Shown here piece by piece: positions 36,642 to 45,486 of a stretch of DNA of 64,000 nucleotides. Within the stretch, counting starts at the first letter, position 1. Each line of letters begins with the position of its first letter. Origin of the DNA: Kocuria soli (GTDB lineage Bacteria; Actinomycetota; Actinomycetes; Actinomycetales; Micrococcaceae); contig NZ_RKMF01000006.1 of assembly GCF_003797835.1 (NCBI RefSeq), positions 62,001-126,000 on the forward strand. Reading direction: 5' to 3'. The position numbers and the translations under genes were made by a program. A model generated the notes under the pieces. That model was not told the DNA's origin, ran no database searches, and saw only the letters and a program-made list of their open reading frames with translations.

Positions 36642-36647
36642 TAGACT
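36642..36647 (+). promoter_or_regulatory. Predicted leaderless -10 of tsaB
   Basis: TAGACT ends 6 bases before the tsaB GTG. The same arrangement, TAGACT-GG..CG-GTG, recurs at the SURF1-like gene. Confidence 0.5.
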
Positions 36648-36653
36648 GGTGCG

Positions 36654-37385
36654 GTGCTCTTGCTGTGCCTTGATACCTCCGCTGCAGCCTCGGTCGCCGT
36701 CGTCGACACGACGCCCCAGGCCCCCCGCGTGCTCGCGCGCTGGGAGACCGCGGACACCCGCTCCCACGCCGAGGTCTTGACGCCCGCGGTGGAAACCACG
36801 CTGAACCAGGCCGGGATCGCGGCCGGTGAGCTGGACGGAATCCTGGTGGGCACGGGGCCGGGACCCTTCACCGGCCTGCGCGCCGGCCTGGTGACCGCGC
36901 GGACGCTGGGTTTCGTGTGGGATCTGGAACTTTTCGGAATGTGCAGCCTCGAGGCGATCGCCCACGATGTCGCCTCGCTCCCGGAGCCGGTGCGCCCGTC
37001 GGAGTTCGCCGTGGCCACCGATGCGCGCCGCCGGGAGGTCTACTGGGCCACCTACACCGTGGCCGACGGCGAGGACGCCGGCCCACGCGCCCTCGCGAGC
37101 GGCAGCCCCCGCGTGGGTGCGGCCTCGGAACTCCCCGACGTACCCGTCTACGGTCGTGGTGCCGGCCTGTACCCCGAACTCCTGGCGCACCCGGTGCTCC
37201 AAGCTGTTCCAGGGGCCCACGACACCGCTCCGCCCGTCGAATGGCAACCGCACGCGGCGTCGTTGGGACTGGCGGCGGCAGCCGCGTTGGCGGCTGACCT
37301 CGAACTGAGCGACGACACCTCGCCGCTGTACCTGCGGGAGTCCGACGCCAAGGTTCCCGGCCCGCGGAAGAAGGCCACGGCGTGA
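36654..37385 (+). CDS. tsaB: tRNA threonylcarbamoyladenosine biosynthesis protein TsaB
   Basis: Partner of TsaD in forming t6A at position 37 of ANN-decoding tRNAs. The N-terminal ASKHA fold reads LLLCLDTSAAASVAVVD, with SHAEVLTPAVE and the hallmark VGTGPGPFTGLRAGLVTARTL. The second half has ATDARRREVYWATY and ends with PLYLRESDAK. Length is 243 residues. The rimI start overlaps its stop by 4 bases. Confidence 0.95.
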   Translation: MLLLCLDTSAAASVAVVDTTPQAPRVLARWETADTRSHAEVLTPAVETTLNQAGIAAGELDGILVGTGPGPFTGLRAGLVTARTLGFVWDLELFGMCSLEAIAHDVASLPEPVRPSEFAVATDARRREVYWATYTVADGEDAGPRALASGSPRVGAASELPDVPVYGRGAGLYPELLAHPVLQAVPGAHDTAPPVEWQPHAASLGLAAAAALAADLELSDDTSPLYLRESDAKVPGPRKKATA

Positions 37386-37987
37386 GTTCCCAGGCCGGAA
37401 CCTGGCGTCTGCGCGCGGCCACGGTGGCTGATGTGGCCGACATTGAGCATCTCGAGCAGCAGATTTTTCCCGACGACGCGTGGTCCCTGGAGATGATCCT
37501 GGGGGAAGTCACCCATCCGACCCGCAGCTACTGGGTCGCCACCACGGGCACACCACCCGAGGACCGAGTGATCGGTTACGCGGGAGTCATGGTGGTGGGC
37601 GACACGGCGGACGTCCAGAACATCGCGGTGGTTCCGGGCGTTGAGGGCCGCGGCATCGGAACCGCCCTGTTGACCCGGCTCCACCAGGAGGCCGTCGACC
37701 GCGGAGCGCGTGAGGCGCTGCTGGAGGTGCGCGTGGACAACCAGCGCGCGCAGGAGCTCTACCGCCGCTTCGGATATCGCGACCTCACGGTCCGACCCCG
37801 TTACTACCCGGGGGGCGTGGACGCCCTGGTCATGCGCGCCGAGCTGACTCCGCCCCGGCCCCCGAGCACCACCGATCTGACCGGCCACATGACCACGGTC
37901 CACGCAACAACCGACCCGTCGACCACCAGCCAGAGAACCAGCCAGTCAACAAGCCAGAGAACCGAAGGCCATGACCGTGACCAGTGA
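37382..37987 (+). CDS. rimI: Ribosomal protein S18-alanine N-acetyltransferase RimI
   Basis: GNAT-fold acetyltransferase. It has [18 protein letters not shown], then the acetyl-CoA loop [18 protein letters not shown], and [36 protein letters not shown]. The catalytic fold ends near residue 160; the last 40 residues are Thr/Ser/Gln-rich. GTG at 37382 overlaps the tsaB TGA, and the 3' end overlaps tsaD by 17 bases. The tsaB-rimI-tsaD order is conserved in actinobacteria. Confidence 0.92.
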   Translation: MSSQAGTWRLRAATVADVADIEHLEQQIFPDDAWSLEMILGEVTHPTRSYWVATTGTPPEDRVIGYAGVMVVGDTADVQNIAVVPGVEGRGIGTALLTRLHQEAVDRGAREALLEVRVDNQRAQELYRRFGYRDLTVRPRYYPGGVDALVMRAELTPPRPPSTTDLTGHMTTVHATTDPSTTSQRTSQSTSQRTEGHDRDQ

Positions 37988-39101
37988 ATCCGTTCGGGAC
38001 CCCCTGATCCTGGGCATCGAGACCTCGTGCGACGAAACCGGGGTGGGCATCGTGCGTGGACGCACCCTGCTGGCCAACACCGTGTCATCGTCCATGGATC
38101 AGCACGTCCGCTTCGGTGGCGTGATTCCTGAAATCGCCTCCCGCGCCCACCTGGAGGCCTTCGTCCCCACGCTTCAGGAGGCGCTGGAGACGGCGGGAGT
38201 GACCCTGGACGACGTCGACGCCATCGCGGTGACCGCGGGTCCCGGGCTGGCCGGGGCGCTCATGGTGGGTGTGTCGGCGGCCAAGGCCTTGGCGCTGTCG
38301 ACCGGCAAGCCCCTGTACGGAATCAATCACCTGGTCGCGCACGTCTCGGTGGGCCTCCTGCACGATGGCCACGGCGACGTGACCCGCGAGCTCGTCGACG
38401 ACGACGGCGCCCTGGTCCAGGGGCTCGGCGCGGTCCTGGTCTCCGGAGGGCACACCGAGATCCTGCGGGTCAGGGACCTCGCCGACGACGTCGAACTGCT
38501 GGGCGCCACGATCGACGACGCCGCGGGTGAGGCCTACGACAAGGTGGCCCGGCTGCTCGGGCTGAGCTACCCGGGCGGACCCACGATCGACCGCGCCGCC
38601 GTCGACGGCGATCCGAAGGCCTTCAAGTTCCCGCGCGGGCTGTCCAACGCCAAGTACATGGGCTCGGCTGAAAATCGCGGCAAGCGCCGCTACGACTTTT
38701 CCTTCTCCGGGCTCAAGACCGCGGTGGCCCGCGTGGTCGAGGCGCACGAGGCGGAGGGGCTGGAGGTTCCGGTGGCCGACATCGCCGCGTCCTTCCAGGA
38801 GGCCGTGGTCGACGTCATCACCCGCAAGGCCGTGCTGGCCGCCACGGAGAACGGCATCACCACGCTCCTGCTGGGCGGCGGAGTGGCCGCCAATTCCCGT
38901 CTGCGCGACCTGCTGGCCGAGCGCTGCGCCGACCACGGCATCCGCCTGGTGGTCCCGCCGTTGTCCCTGTGCACGGACAACGGGGCCATGGTCGCAGCAC
39001 TCGGTTCACGACTGGTGTCCCGGGGCGTTGCTCCTACGGGGTTGGCGTTCACCGCCGACCCCGGTCTGCCGGTCACGTCGGTGAGCGTGGCTGAAGCGTA
39101 G
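37971..39101 (+). CDS. tsaD: tRNA N6-adenosine threonylcarbamoyltransferase TsaD
   Basis: Transfers the threonylcarbamoyl group to A37 of tRNA. It has [15 protein letters not shown], the metal-binding [68 protein letters not shown] and [14 protein letters not shown], all diagnostic. Length is 376 residues. ATG at 37971 lies within the rimI 3' end. All of TsaB, TsaD and TsaE are therefore in one 5-kb stretch; TsaC is not in the window. Confidence 0.97.
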   Translation: MTVTSESVRDPLILGIETSCDETGVGIVRGRTLLANTVSSSMDQHVRFGGVIPEIASRAHLEAFVPTLQEALETAGVTLDDVDAIAVTAGPGLAGALMVGVSAAKALALSTGKPLYGINHLVAHVSVGLLHDGHGDVTRELVDDDGALVQGLGAVLVSGGHTEILRVRDLADDVELLGATIDDAAGEAYDKVARLLGLSYPGGPTIDRAAVDGDPKAFKFPRGLSNAKYMGSAENRGKRRYDFSFSGLKTAVARVVEAHEAEGLEVPVADIAASFQEAVVDVITRKAVLAATENGITTLLLGGGVAANSRLRDLLAERCADHGIRLVVPPLSLCTDNGAMVAALGSRLVSRGVAPTGLAFTADPGLPVTSVSVAEA

Positions 39102-39152
39102 CCGCGAGCGCTCCGACCGCTGCCCCTTGTGCCCCGCCACCTCGGCTGTGAA

Positions 39153-40661
39153 CTACTCCCGTTCCGTCTGGTCCTGCAGGAACTGGAAGACCTCGACCTC
39201 GTCCACACCCGGGAAGGCGCCGGAGGGCATGGCCGCCAGCAGGTGCGCGTTGGCCCGGGCGGCCGGGCGGGCGTTGCCGCCCCACGCGGATTCCAGTTCG
39301 GGGGAGGGGATCCGGCAGCACGTCGGGTCCGGGCAGCGGGACACGGACCGGGAGGTGGTGTCCTTGCCTCGGAACCACCGGGCGTCGTCGAACGGCACCC
39401 CGATGGACAGCGAATACAGGCCGGAGGAATGCCCCTCGACCACGGCGGTGCACCAGTACGTCCCGTTGGGGGTGTCCGTGTACTGGTTGAAGGCGCGGAA
39501 GTGGTCGCTGACGTCGAAGACCTCCCGTGAGGTCCAGTACCGGCAGACCTGCTGGCCCTCGATCGCGCCGATGTGATCGGACGGGAAGAGCACCTCGTCG
39601 TTCTCGTAGGCCTTGTGGATGATGCCCGACTCGTGCACCTTCTGGAAGTGGCAGCGGATGCCTAAGTGCTCGGTGGCCAGGTTGGTGAACCGGTGGGCGG
39701 CTGATTCGTAGGAGACCCCGAAGACGTCGCGCAGGTCCTCGATGGCCAGATCACGGCGTTCCTTGGCGGTCCGAAGGAACCGCACGGTTTGCTTCTGCGG
39801 CATCATGAGCGCCGCGGCGAAGTAGTTGGTGTAGACCCGCTGGCGCAGGAAGTCCGAGTAGTCCTCCGGTTCGCCCTGGTTCAACACGTACGCACCGATG
39901 GCCTGCAGCAACACCGAACGGGGCTCGTGGCCGGGTGTCCCCACGCGGGAGAGGTAGAACCGCCGGTTCTTCAGGTCCGTCACCGACCGCGTGGAATGGG
40001 GCAGCCCGGAGACCAGGTGCACCGAGAACCCCAGATGCTCCGCGATGTCCGCCGCCGCGTGGTGGCTCAGTGGCCGGTCCGCGTGCCCCACGGCCTCGAG
40101 CAGCCGCTGAGCCTCCTGTTCGAGCTCCGGGTAGTGGTTGCCGCAGGCCTTCATCTCTTGCCGCAGCTCCACGTTCGCCCGCCGCGCCTCCTCGGGGGTG
40201 GCGGCCTGCTCCTCCATCCGGCGACGCAGTTCCAGCTGCAGCCCGGCGATCACTTCCAACACCTCCGTGGGCATCCGCGGGGTGATCTTGACGGTGGGCA
40301 GCTGCAGCGAGGCGTAGTGCGGGGAACGCTGGGCCTTCTCGACGGCGATCTCCAGTGCCGCGCGCCGGCTCGGGGCCTCGGTGCTCAGCAGGGCGTCCAT
40401 GCTGACGCCCAGGGCCGACGCCAGATCTGAGAGCAGGCTCAACTTGGGTTCTCGCCGGCCGTTCTCGACCAGCGACAGGTGGGAGGCCGTTGCCCCGACC
40501 CGATCCGCGAGGGCGTCAAGAGTGAGGCTGCGCTGCGTGCGCAGATGCCGGAGCCGCCGCCCCAGCACCACGCCGTCCCAGGACTCGGCTGCCTCTCCGG
40601 AGTCGAGCCGGGGAGAGGGTGAGGTGCGGGCCGGGAGTGCCTGGATCGGGGGGAGTGCCAT
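39153..40661 (-). CDS. ramB: RamB-type XRE regulator with ImmA/IrrE-like and DUF2083-type domains
   Basis: Predicted transcription factor controlling the divergent aceA-aceB genes. The helix-turn-helix (about residues 35-95) reads [26 protein letters not shown], with [13 protein letters not shown]. The middle holds an ImmA/IrrE-like segment ([32 protein letters not shown]), and the C-terminal half has Cys motifs CPDPTCC. In corynebacteria RamB acts on acetate and glyoxylate genes; the assignment here rests on domain order and position. ATG at 40661 is 6 bases after CATAGT; the GTG at 40697 overlaps the -35. Length is 502 residues. Confidence 0.85.
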   Translation of the reverse strand: MALPPIQALPARTSPSPRLDSGEAAESWDGVVLGRRLRHLRTQRSLTLDALADRVGATASHLSLVENGRREPKLSLLSDLASALGVSMDALLSTEAPSRRAALEIAVEKAQRSPHYASLQLPTVKITPRMPTEVLEVIAGLQLELRRRMEEQAATPEEARRANVELRQEMKACGNHYPELEQEAQRLLEAVGHADRPLSHHAAADIAEHLGFSVHLVSGLPHSTRSVTDLKNRRFYLSRVGTPGHEPRSVLLQAIGAYVLNQGEPEDYSDFLRQRVYTNYFAAALMMPQKQTVRFLRTAKERRDLAIEDLRDVFGVSYESAAHRFTNLATEHLGIRCHFQKVHESGIIHKAYENDEVLFPSDHIGAIEGQQVCRYWTSREVFDVSDHFRAFNQYTDTPNGTYWCTAVVEGHSSGLYSLSIGVPFDDARWFRGKDTTSRSVSRCPDPTCCRIPSPELESAWGGNARPAARANAHLLAAMPSGAFPGVDEVEVFQFLQDQTERE

Positions 40662-40667
40662 GGCAGG

Positions 40668-40696
40668 ACTATGGCAGGTCCGCGAGGGCCTGTCCA
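40668..40696 (-). promoter_or_regulatory. Predicted leaderless promoter of ramB
   Basis: On the minus strand TGGACA (40696-40691), a 17-base spacer and CATAGT (40673-40668) are followed by 6 bases and the ATG. It is the best complete leaderless promoter in the window. Confidence 0.65.
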
Positions 40697-40729
40697 CGCG
40701 TTCCTGTCAAGAACCGGTTATCTTATGTC

Positions 40730-40742
40730 GTTTCACGGAAAC
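40730..40742. promoter_or_regulatory. Short inverted repeat in the ramB-aceA intergenic region
   Basis: GTTTC (40730-40734) and GAAAC (40738-40742) flank ACG, upstream of the ramB -35 and about 200 bases before aceA. It is a candidate operator for ramB autoregulation or aceA control. The rest of the 284-bp gap shows no strong element. Confidence 0.35.
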
Positions 40743-40945
40743 TGAGGTCGTTCTCGCTTGAAAGACCCGCAAATCCTGCACATCTTGGAAGCCCGTCAGG
40801 TGCGGCTGTTCTTTTCTCGACGGACCCCTCGTGCGGCCCGGTCGGCGCGATCAGAGTTGTCCACACGAGCCGGGCAATCAACCGCCAGGCACTTCAGATG
40901 ACGACCAACAGAGCACGAGCAACACATCACGATCGGAGCCAGATC

Positions 40946-42244
40946 ATGGCACAGCAGCGCACCCCCGTTTCCGCCGAACACATCCAGCACGACTGGGACA
41001 ACAACCCGCGGTGGCAGAACACCGAACGGACGTTCACCGCCGCCGACGTCGTGAAGCTGCGGGGTCGGGTCCAGGAGGAGAACACGCTGGCCCGCCGCGG
41101 TGCGGAGAAGCTGTGGGATCAGCTGAGCACGGAGCACAGCACGGGTGACTACACCAACGCCCTCGGCGCGTTGACCGGCAACCAGGCTGTGCAGCAGGTC
41201 AAGGCCGGCCTGCGGGCCATCTACCTCTCCGGCTGGCAGGTCGCCGCGGATGCCAACCTTTCCGGCCACACGTACCCGGACCAGTCCCTGTACCCGGCCA
41301 ACTCCGTTCCTCAAGTGGTCCGTCGGATCAACAACGCGCTCCTGCGTGCGGATCAGATCGAACACGCGGAAGGCGTCCACACGGTCGAGGACTGGTTGGT
41401 GCCGATCGTCGCCGACGCCGAAGCCGGCTTCGGCGGCCCCCTCAACGCCTACGAACTCATGAAGTCCATGATCACCGCCGGGGCCTCCGGGGTGCACTGG
41501 GAGGACCAGCTGGCCTCCGAGAAGAAGTGCGGCCACCTGGGCGGCAAGGTCCTGATCCCCACCGGCCAGCACGTGCGGACCCTCAACGCGGCCCGACTGG
41601 CCGCCGACGTCGCCGACGTTCCATCGGTCATCGTGGCCCGCACAGATGCCGAGGCCGCCACGTTGATCACCTCCGACGTCGACGACCGTGACCGCGAGTT
41701 CCTGACCGGTGACCGCACCGCCGAAGGCTTCTACCAGGTCCGTAACGGGGTGGAGCCGTGCATCGCCCGCGCCAAGGCCTACGCACCCTACGCGGATCTC
41801 ATCTGGATGGAGACCGGCACCCCGGACCTGAACCTGGCCCGCCGCTTTGCCGAAGCCGTCAAGTCCGAGTTCCCGGACCAGATGCTGGCGTACAACTGTT
41901 CGCCGTCGTTCAACTGGAGGAAGAACCTGGACGACGCCACGATCGCCACCTTCCAACGCGAGCTCGGTGCCATGGGTTTCACCTTCCAGTTCATCACCCT
42001 GGCCGGTTTCCACGCCCTGAACCACTCGATGTTCGACCTTGCCCGCGGGTACAAGGAACGGCAGATGTCCGCCTACGTGGAACTCCAGGAACGCGAGTTC
42101 GCCGACGAGGCGCACGGCTACACCGCGACCAAGCACCAGCGCGAGGTGGGCACCGGGTACTTCGACGCGATCTCCACCGCCCTCAACCCGGAGGGCTCGA
42201 CCCTGGCGCTGGCCGGTTCGACCGAGGCCGGGCAGTTCCACTGA
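40946..42244 (+). CDS. aceA: Isocitrate lyase
   Basis: Splits isocitrate to glyoxylate and succinate, the first step of the glyoxylate shunt for growth on acetate or fatty acids. Visible segments are [48 protein letters not shown], the catalytic [28 protein letters not shown] and [15 protein letters not shown]. Length is 432 residues. ATG at 40946 has GGAG 8 bases upstream; the frame is open to 40619 but non-homologous. aceB follows after 105 bases. Confidence 0.97.
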   Translation: MAQQRTPVSAEHIQHDWDNNPRWQNTERTFTAADVVKLRGRVQEENTLARRGAEKLWDQLSTEHSTGDYTNALGALTGNQAVQQVKAGLRAIYLSGWQVAADANLSGHTYPDQSLYPANSVPQVVRRINNALLRADQIEHAEGVHTVEDWLVPIVADAEAGFGGPLNAYELMKSMITAGASGVHWEDQLASEKKCGHLGGKVLIPTGQHVRTLNAARLAADVADVPSVIVARTDAEAATLITSDVDDRDREFLTGDRTAEGFYQVRNGVEPCIARAKAYAPYADLIWMETGTPDLNLARRFAEAVKSEFPDQMLAYNCSPSFNWRKNLDDATIATFQRELGAMGFTFQFITLAGFHALNHSMFDLARGYKERQMSAYVELQEREFADEAHGYTATKHQREVGTGYFDAISTALNPEGSTLALAGSTEAGQFH

Positions 42245-42349
42245 GCGGAGCCGCCCGTTCCGCACCGATCCCACCCGTCGCACCCAACACCAACACCACC
42301 AACACCACCCGCACCGCCCCGAACGCCCACGCACCCCCAGGAGTACGCC

Positions 42350-44038
42350 ATGTTTGCATCGACCACCGAAGTGACCGTCAACGGCATCACGCTGCGGGGC
42401 CACCAGGTCCCTGGACAACGCAAGATCCTGACCCTGGAAGCACTTGAGTTCCTGGCCCATTTGCACCGGAAGTTCGAGTCCCGGCGTCGCGACCTGCTCG
42501 CGGACCGCCAAGAGGTCAAGGCCAAGATCTCCCGGGGGTGGACCCCGGACTACCCGGAGGAGACGCGTTCGATCCGGGAGGACGACACCTGGCAGGTGGC
42601 GCCCTTGGCCCCCGGCCTGAACTACCGCCAGGTGGAGATCACCGGCCCGGTGGACCGGAAGATGACCGTCAACGCCTTGAACTCGGGAGCCATGGGGTGG
42701 ATGGCCGATTTCGAGGACTCCTCGACCCCCGCCTGGGAGAACGTGGTGGGCGGGCAGGTCAACATGTACGACGCCATCCGTCGCCAGATCGACTTCACCA
42801 CCGAGGCAGGCAAGCGCTACCACCTGGACCCGGACCCCCAGGACCGGATCCCCACGATCAACGTGCGGCCCCGCGGCCTGCACCTCACGGAGGACCACGT
42901 GTTGGTGGACGGGGAACCCATCTCCGGCTCCCTCATGGACTTCGGGCTCTACTTCTTCCACAACGCCAAGGAACTGATCTCGCGCAGCAGGGGCCCCTAC
43001 TTCTACCTCTCCAAGCTCGAGCACTACCGCGAGGCGCGCTGGTGGAACGACGTGTTCTGCGCCGCCCAGGACTACCTGCGGATCGACCGTGGAACCATTC
43101 GTGCCACGGTTCTCATGGAGACCATCACGGCCGCCTTCCAGATGGAGGAGATCCTCTACGAGCTGCGCGAGCACGCGGCCGGTCTCAACGCCGGACGGTG
43201 GGACTACATCTTCTCGATCATCAAGATGTTCCGGGACCGGGGGCCCGAGTTCGTGCTGCCGGACCGCGCGCAGGTCACCATGACCGCCCCCATGATGCGT
43301 GCCTACACGGACCAACTCGTCCGCGCCTGCCATCGCCGTGGGGCCTCCGCGATCGGCGGGATGGCCGCCCAGATCCCGAACCGGAAGGATCCCAAGGCGC
43401 ACAAGGCCGCCCTGGAGAAGGTGCACGAGGACAAGCTGCGCGAGGCCAACGACGGCTTCGACGGCTCCTGGGTGGCCCATCCGGATCTGGTGCCGATCGC
43501 CATGGAGGCCTTCGGTGAGGTCCTGGGCACCTGCCCCCACCAGATCCGCACCCAGAAGCGCACCGACGTCACCCCGGACGCCGCCGCACTGCTCGATGTG
43601 GGCGCGACCGAAGGTGAGATCACCGAAGCCGGGATCCGGCTCAACATTGACGTCGGAATCCGGTACATGGAGTCCTGGCTGCGGGGCACGGGTGCCGCCG
43701 CCATCCACGGACTCATGGAGGACGCTGCCACCGCTGAGATCTCGCGTTCGCAGATCTGGCAGTGGATCGACGCCGGCGCCCACGCCCGCACGTCGGAAGT
43801 CGGTGACGCCCGCAAGGTCACCCGTGCCTGGGTTCAGGAGATGGTGGAAGAGGTTTTCACGGAACTGTCGCGCACCGACGGCGACCGGTTCGACGACGCC
43901 CGGGACCTGTTCGTGGCCTCCGCCCTCGCGGAGCAGTTCCCGGCCTTCCTGACCGTCCCGGCCTATGAACAGTGCCTCTCCGCAACGGCCCAGCGCCGGG
44001 AGGAGCCGACCCGGGCATTCGCAGAAGCCGCAGCCTGA
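42350..44038 (+). CDS. aceB: Malate synthase A
   Basis: Condenses glyoxylate with acetyl-CoA to malate, completing the shunt begun by aceA. It has MTVNALNSGAMGWMADFEDSS, TINVRPRGLHL, SKLEHYREARWWNDVF, ATVLMETITAAFQMEEIL with the active-site region, and GRWDYIFSIIKMF. Length is 562 residues, the A type, not the roughly 730-residue G type common in mycobacteria. CAGGAG lies 7 bases before the ATG. It ends at a 30-bp palindrome. Confidence 0.97.
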   Translation: MFASTTEVTVNGITLRGHQVPGQRKILTLEALEFLAHLHRKFESRRRDLLADRQEVKAKISRGWTPDYPEETRSIREDDTWQVAPLAPGLNYRQVEITGPVDRKMTVNALNSGAMGWMADFEDSSTPAWENVVGGQVNMYDAIRRQIDFTTEAGKRYHLDPDPQDRIPTINVRPRGLHLTEDHVLVDGEPISGSLMDFGLYFFHNAKELISRSRGPYFYLSKLEHYREARWWNDVFCAAQDYLRIDRGTIRATVLMETITAAFQMEEILYELREHAAGLNAGRWDYIFSIIKMFRDRGPEFVLPDRAQVTMTAPMMRAYTDQLVRACHRRGASAIGGMAAQIPNRKDPKAHKAALEKVHEDKLREANDGFDGSWVAHPDLVPIAMEAFGEVLGTCPHQIRTQKRTDVTPDAAALLDVGATEGEITEAGIRLNIDVGIRYMESWLRGTGAAAIHGLMEDAATAEISRSQIWQWIDAGAHARTSEVGDARKVTRAWVQEMVEEVFTELSRTDGDRFDDARDLFVASALAEQFPAFLTVPAYEQCLSATAQRREEPTRAFAEAAA

Positions 44039-44059
44039 TCCGTCTCTCCTCCACCTACC

Positions 44060-44121
44060 CGCCGAGTTCGGGGTTGTTCCGCCTATTCGACCGAATAGGC
44101 GGAACAACCCCGAACTCGGCG
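44060..44121. terminator. 30-bp perfect palindrome between convergent aceB and ybdK
   Basis: Bases 44060-44089 are exactly complementary to 44092-44121, with only 2 bases between. This is the longest perfect inverted repeat seen in the window. It should terminate both strands; as DNA it could extrude as a cruciform. There is no T tract on either side. Confidence 0.75.
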
Positions 44122-44132
44122 CATGTGGCGGC

Positions 44133-44166
44133 GGGGAGTGTGGGGGTGGGGGAGCGGTGGTGGGGG
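44133..44166 (+). other. G-run cluster (possible G-quadruplex)
   Basis: Four runs of 4-5 G (44133-44136, 44142-44146, 44148-44152, 44162-44166) are separated by 5, 1 and 9 bases. They lie between the palindrome and the 3' end of ybdK. The G-rich strand is the aceB coding strand, so the structure could form in aceB read-through RNA. Confidence 0.45.
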
Positions 44167-44173
44167 TGGTGCT

Positions 44174-45319
44174 TCAGGAGGTCTGGACCTGGCGGACCAC
44201 GTCCAGGGCGGTTTCGCGCAGGTCGCCGTCGTGGGCGTCAGCGATCGCTCGCTGCCGCTGGTAACCGGCGCCGTCGGCGATGATCTCCAGAACCCAGGAC
44301 AGCTCGGTGGCGCACCCCAGGTCCTCGGCAATGGGAGTGAGCCGCTCGACGATCTCCGCCAGGTGGTCGGTGACGCGCGGTTCGGCCAGGGAGTTGTCCT
44401 TGATGATGATGGCGTCCAGGCCGTACCGTGCCGCCCGCCACTTGTTCTCCTTGACCAGCCAGGGACGCATCTGCTCGACCGTCCCGCCGCCGTCGAGAAT
44501 CCTGGAGGTCTCCTCGACCAGGCACTGGGTGAGGGCGGCGATCGCGCCGATGTGCCGGAGGCTGGACGGGGCGTCGCAGAAACGCATCTCCACCGTCCCG
44601 AACTTGGGGACCGGACGCACGTCCAGGCGCGATTCGCTGATGTCGTCGATCACGCCGGTGGTCAACAGGTCACCCAGGTGCTGTTCGTACTCCGCCCAGT
44701 CCTTGAACGCGTAGGGGAGACCCGCGGTGGGCAGCTGCTGGAAGATCTGGGAGCGGTGGGAGGCATAGCCGGTGTCCTGCCCGTTCCAGTACGGCGAATT
44801 GGCGGACAACGCCAGCAGGTGCGGGTAGTGGGCCAGCAGTCGGTCCTGCACGGGCAGCGCCTTGTCCTGCGAGTCGACCCCCACGTGGACGTGCATTCCG
44901 TAGATGACCATTTGTCGGCCCCAGTACTGGGCGCGGTCCACCACCGTGAAGTAGCGGTCCTTGTCCACCACGGACTGTTCCTGCCACCGCGAGAACGGAT
45001 GGGTGCCGGCAGAGAACACGGCCAGCCCGCGGGGCTCGGCAATGCCTCGAATCTCCCGCATGAGTTCGGCGAGCTGACCCGTGGCTTGTGAAACGGTGTC
45101 GCACACGCCCGTGACCAGTTCGACCGTGTTCTCCAGGAACTCTCCCGTGAGGGTGGGGCCCATGGCCTGGTCGTCGGCGCGATCGGGCAGCGCCTGGTGT
45201 ACGGCCTTCATGACCTCTTGGCCGCGGGGCACCAGCGCACCGGTGGTGGCGTCGACCAGGGCCACTTCCCATTCCAGACCGATCGTGGACTGGGAGGAGT
45301 GCTCGAACTCGATGTGCAC
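44174..45319 (-). CDS. ybdK: Glutamate--cysteine ligase-like carboxylate-amine ligase, YbdK family
   Basis: Predicted ATP-dependent carboxylate-amine ligase of the GCS2 fold; the true substrate in actinobacteria is not settled. It begins VHIEFEHSSQSTIGLEWEVAL and contains TGEFLENTVELVTGVC, FSAGTHPFSRWQEQ, YGMHVHVGVDS, LLALSANSPYWNG and TVEMRFCDAPSS. Length is 381 residues with GTG at 45319 after GAGG; the open frame to 45430 is non-homologous. Since the organism has mshA, glutathione synthesis is not expected, so this should not be called a gshA. Confidence 0.9.
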   Translation of the reverse strand: MHIEFEHSSQSTIGLEWEVALVDATTGALVPRGQEVMKAVHQALPDRADDQAMGPTLTGEFLENTVELVTGVCDTVSQATGQLAELMREIRGIAEPRGLAVFSAGTHPFSRWQEQSVVDKDRYFTVVDRAQYWGRQMVIYGMHVHVGVDSQDKALPVQDRLLAHYPHLLALSANSPYWNGQDTGYASHRSQIFQQLPTAGLPYAFKDWAEYEQHLGDLLTTGVIDDISESRLDVRPVPKFGTVEMRFCDAPSSLRHIGAIAALTQCLVEETSRILDGGGTVEQMRPWLVKENKWRAARYGLDAIIIKDNSLAEPRVTDHLAEIVERLTPIAEDLGCATELSWVLEIIADGAGYQRQRAIADAHDGDLRETALDVVRQVQTS

Positions 45320-45473
45320 GGAACCTCGCTGCCGATGTGCGCCGTATGGAACGGAAGGGGAACGGGTGGGAACTGTGTGGAACGGGCGTTCACGGGTGCG
45401 GACTACGGCGTCGCAGCCCGCGGAGAACACACTCTAGTTTAGGGAGCAGGCTGCCAGTACCGGATGTCCTGTC

Positions 45474-45479
45474 TAGTCT
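45474..45479 (+). promoter_or_regulatory. Predicted -10 of the GH3 lipoprotein gene
   Basis: TAGTCT ends 7 bases before the ATG at 45487. A GGAGG lies between them, only 2 bases from the start codon, too close to act as a normal ribosome-binding site. Confidence 0.45.
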
Positions 45480-45486
45480 GGAGGAC

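Noticed and set aside
42262-42330. Short ACC-rich repeats between aceA and aceB as a possible CRISPR or VNTR
   Set aside because: The repeats are 3-6 bases, irregular and without spacers; they read as simple low-complexity sequence in a leader.
40796-44107. Minus-strand open frame of 1103 codons opposite aceA and aceB
   Set aside because: It is antisense to two certain enzymes and is kept open by GC-rich codon bias; no family motif or ribosome-binding site is seen.
44174-45319. Glutathione (gshA) or ergothioneine (egtA) glutamate-cysteine ligase
   Set aside because: The motifs and length fit YbdK; there are no egtB-E genes nearby, and mshA points to mycothiol rather than glutathione.
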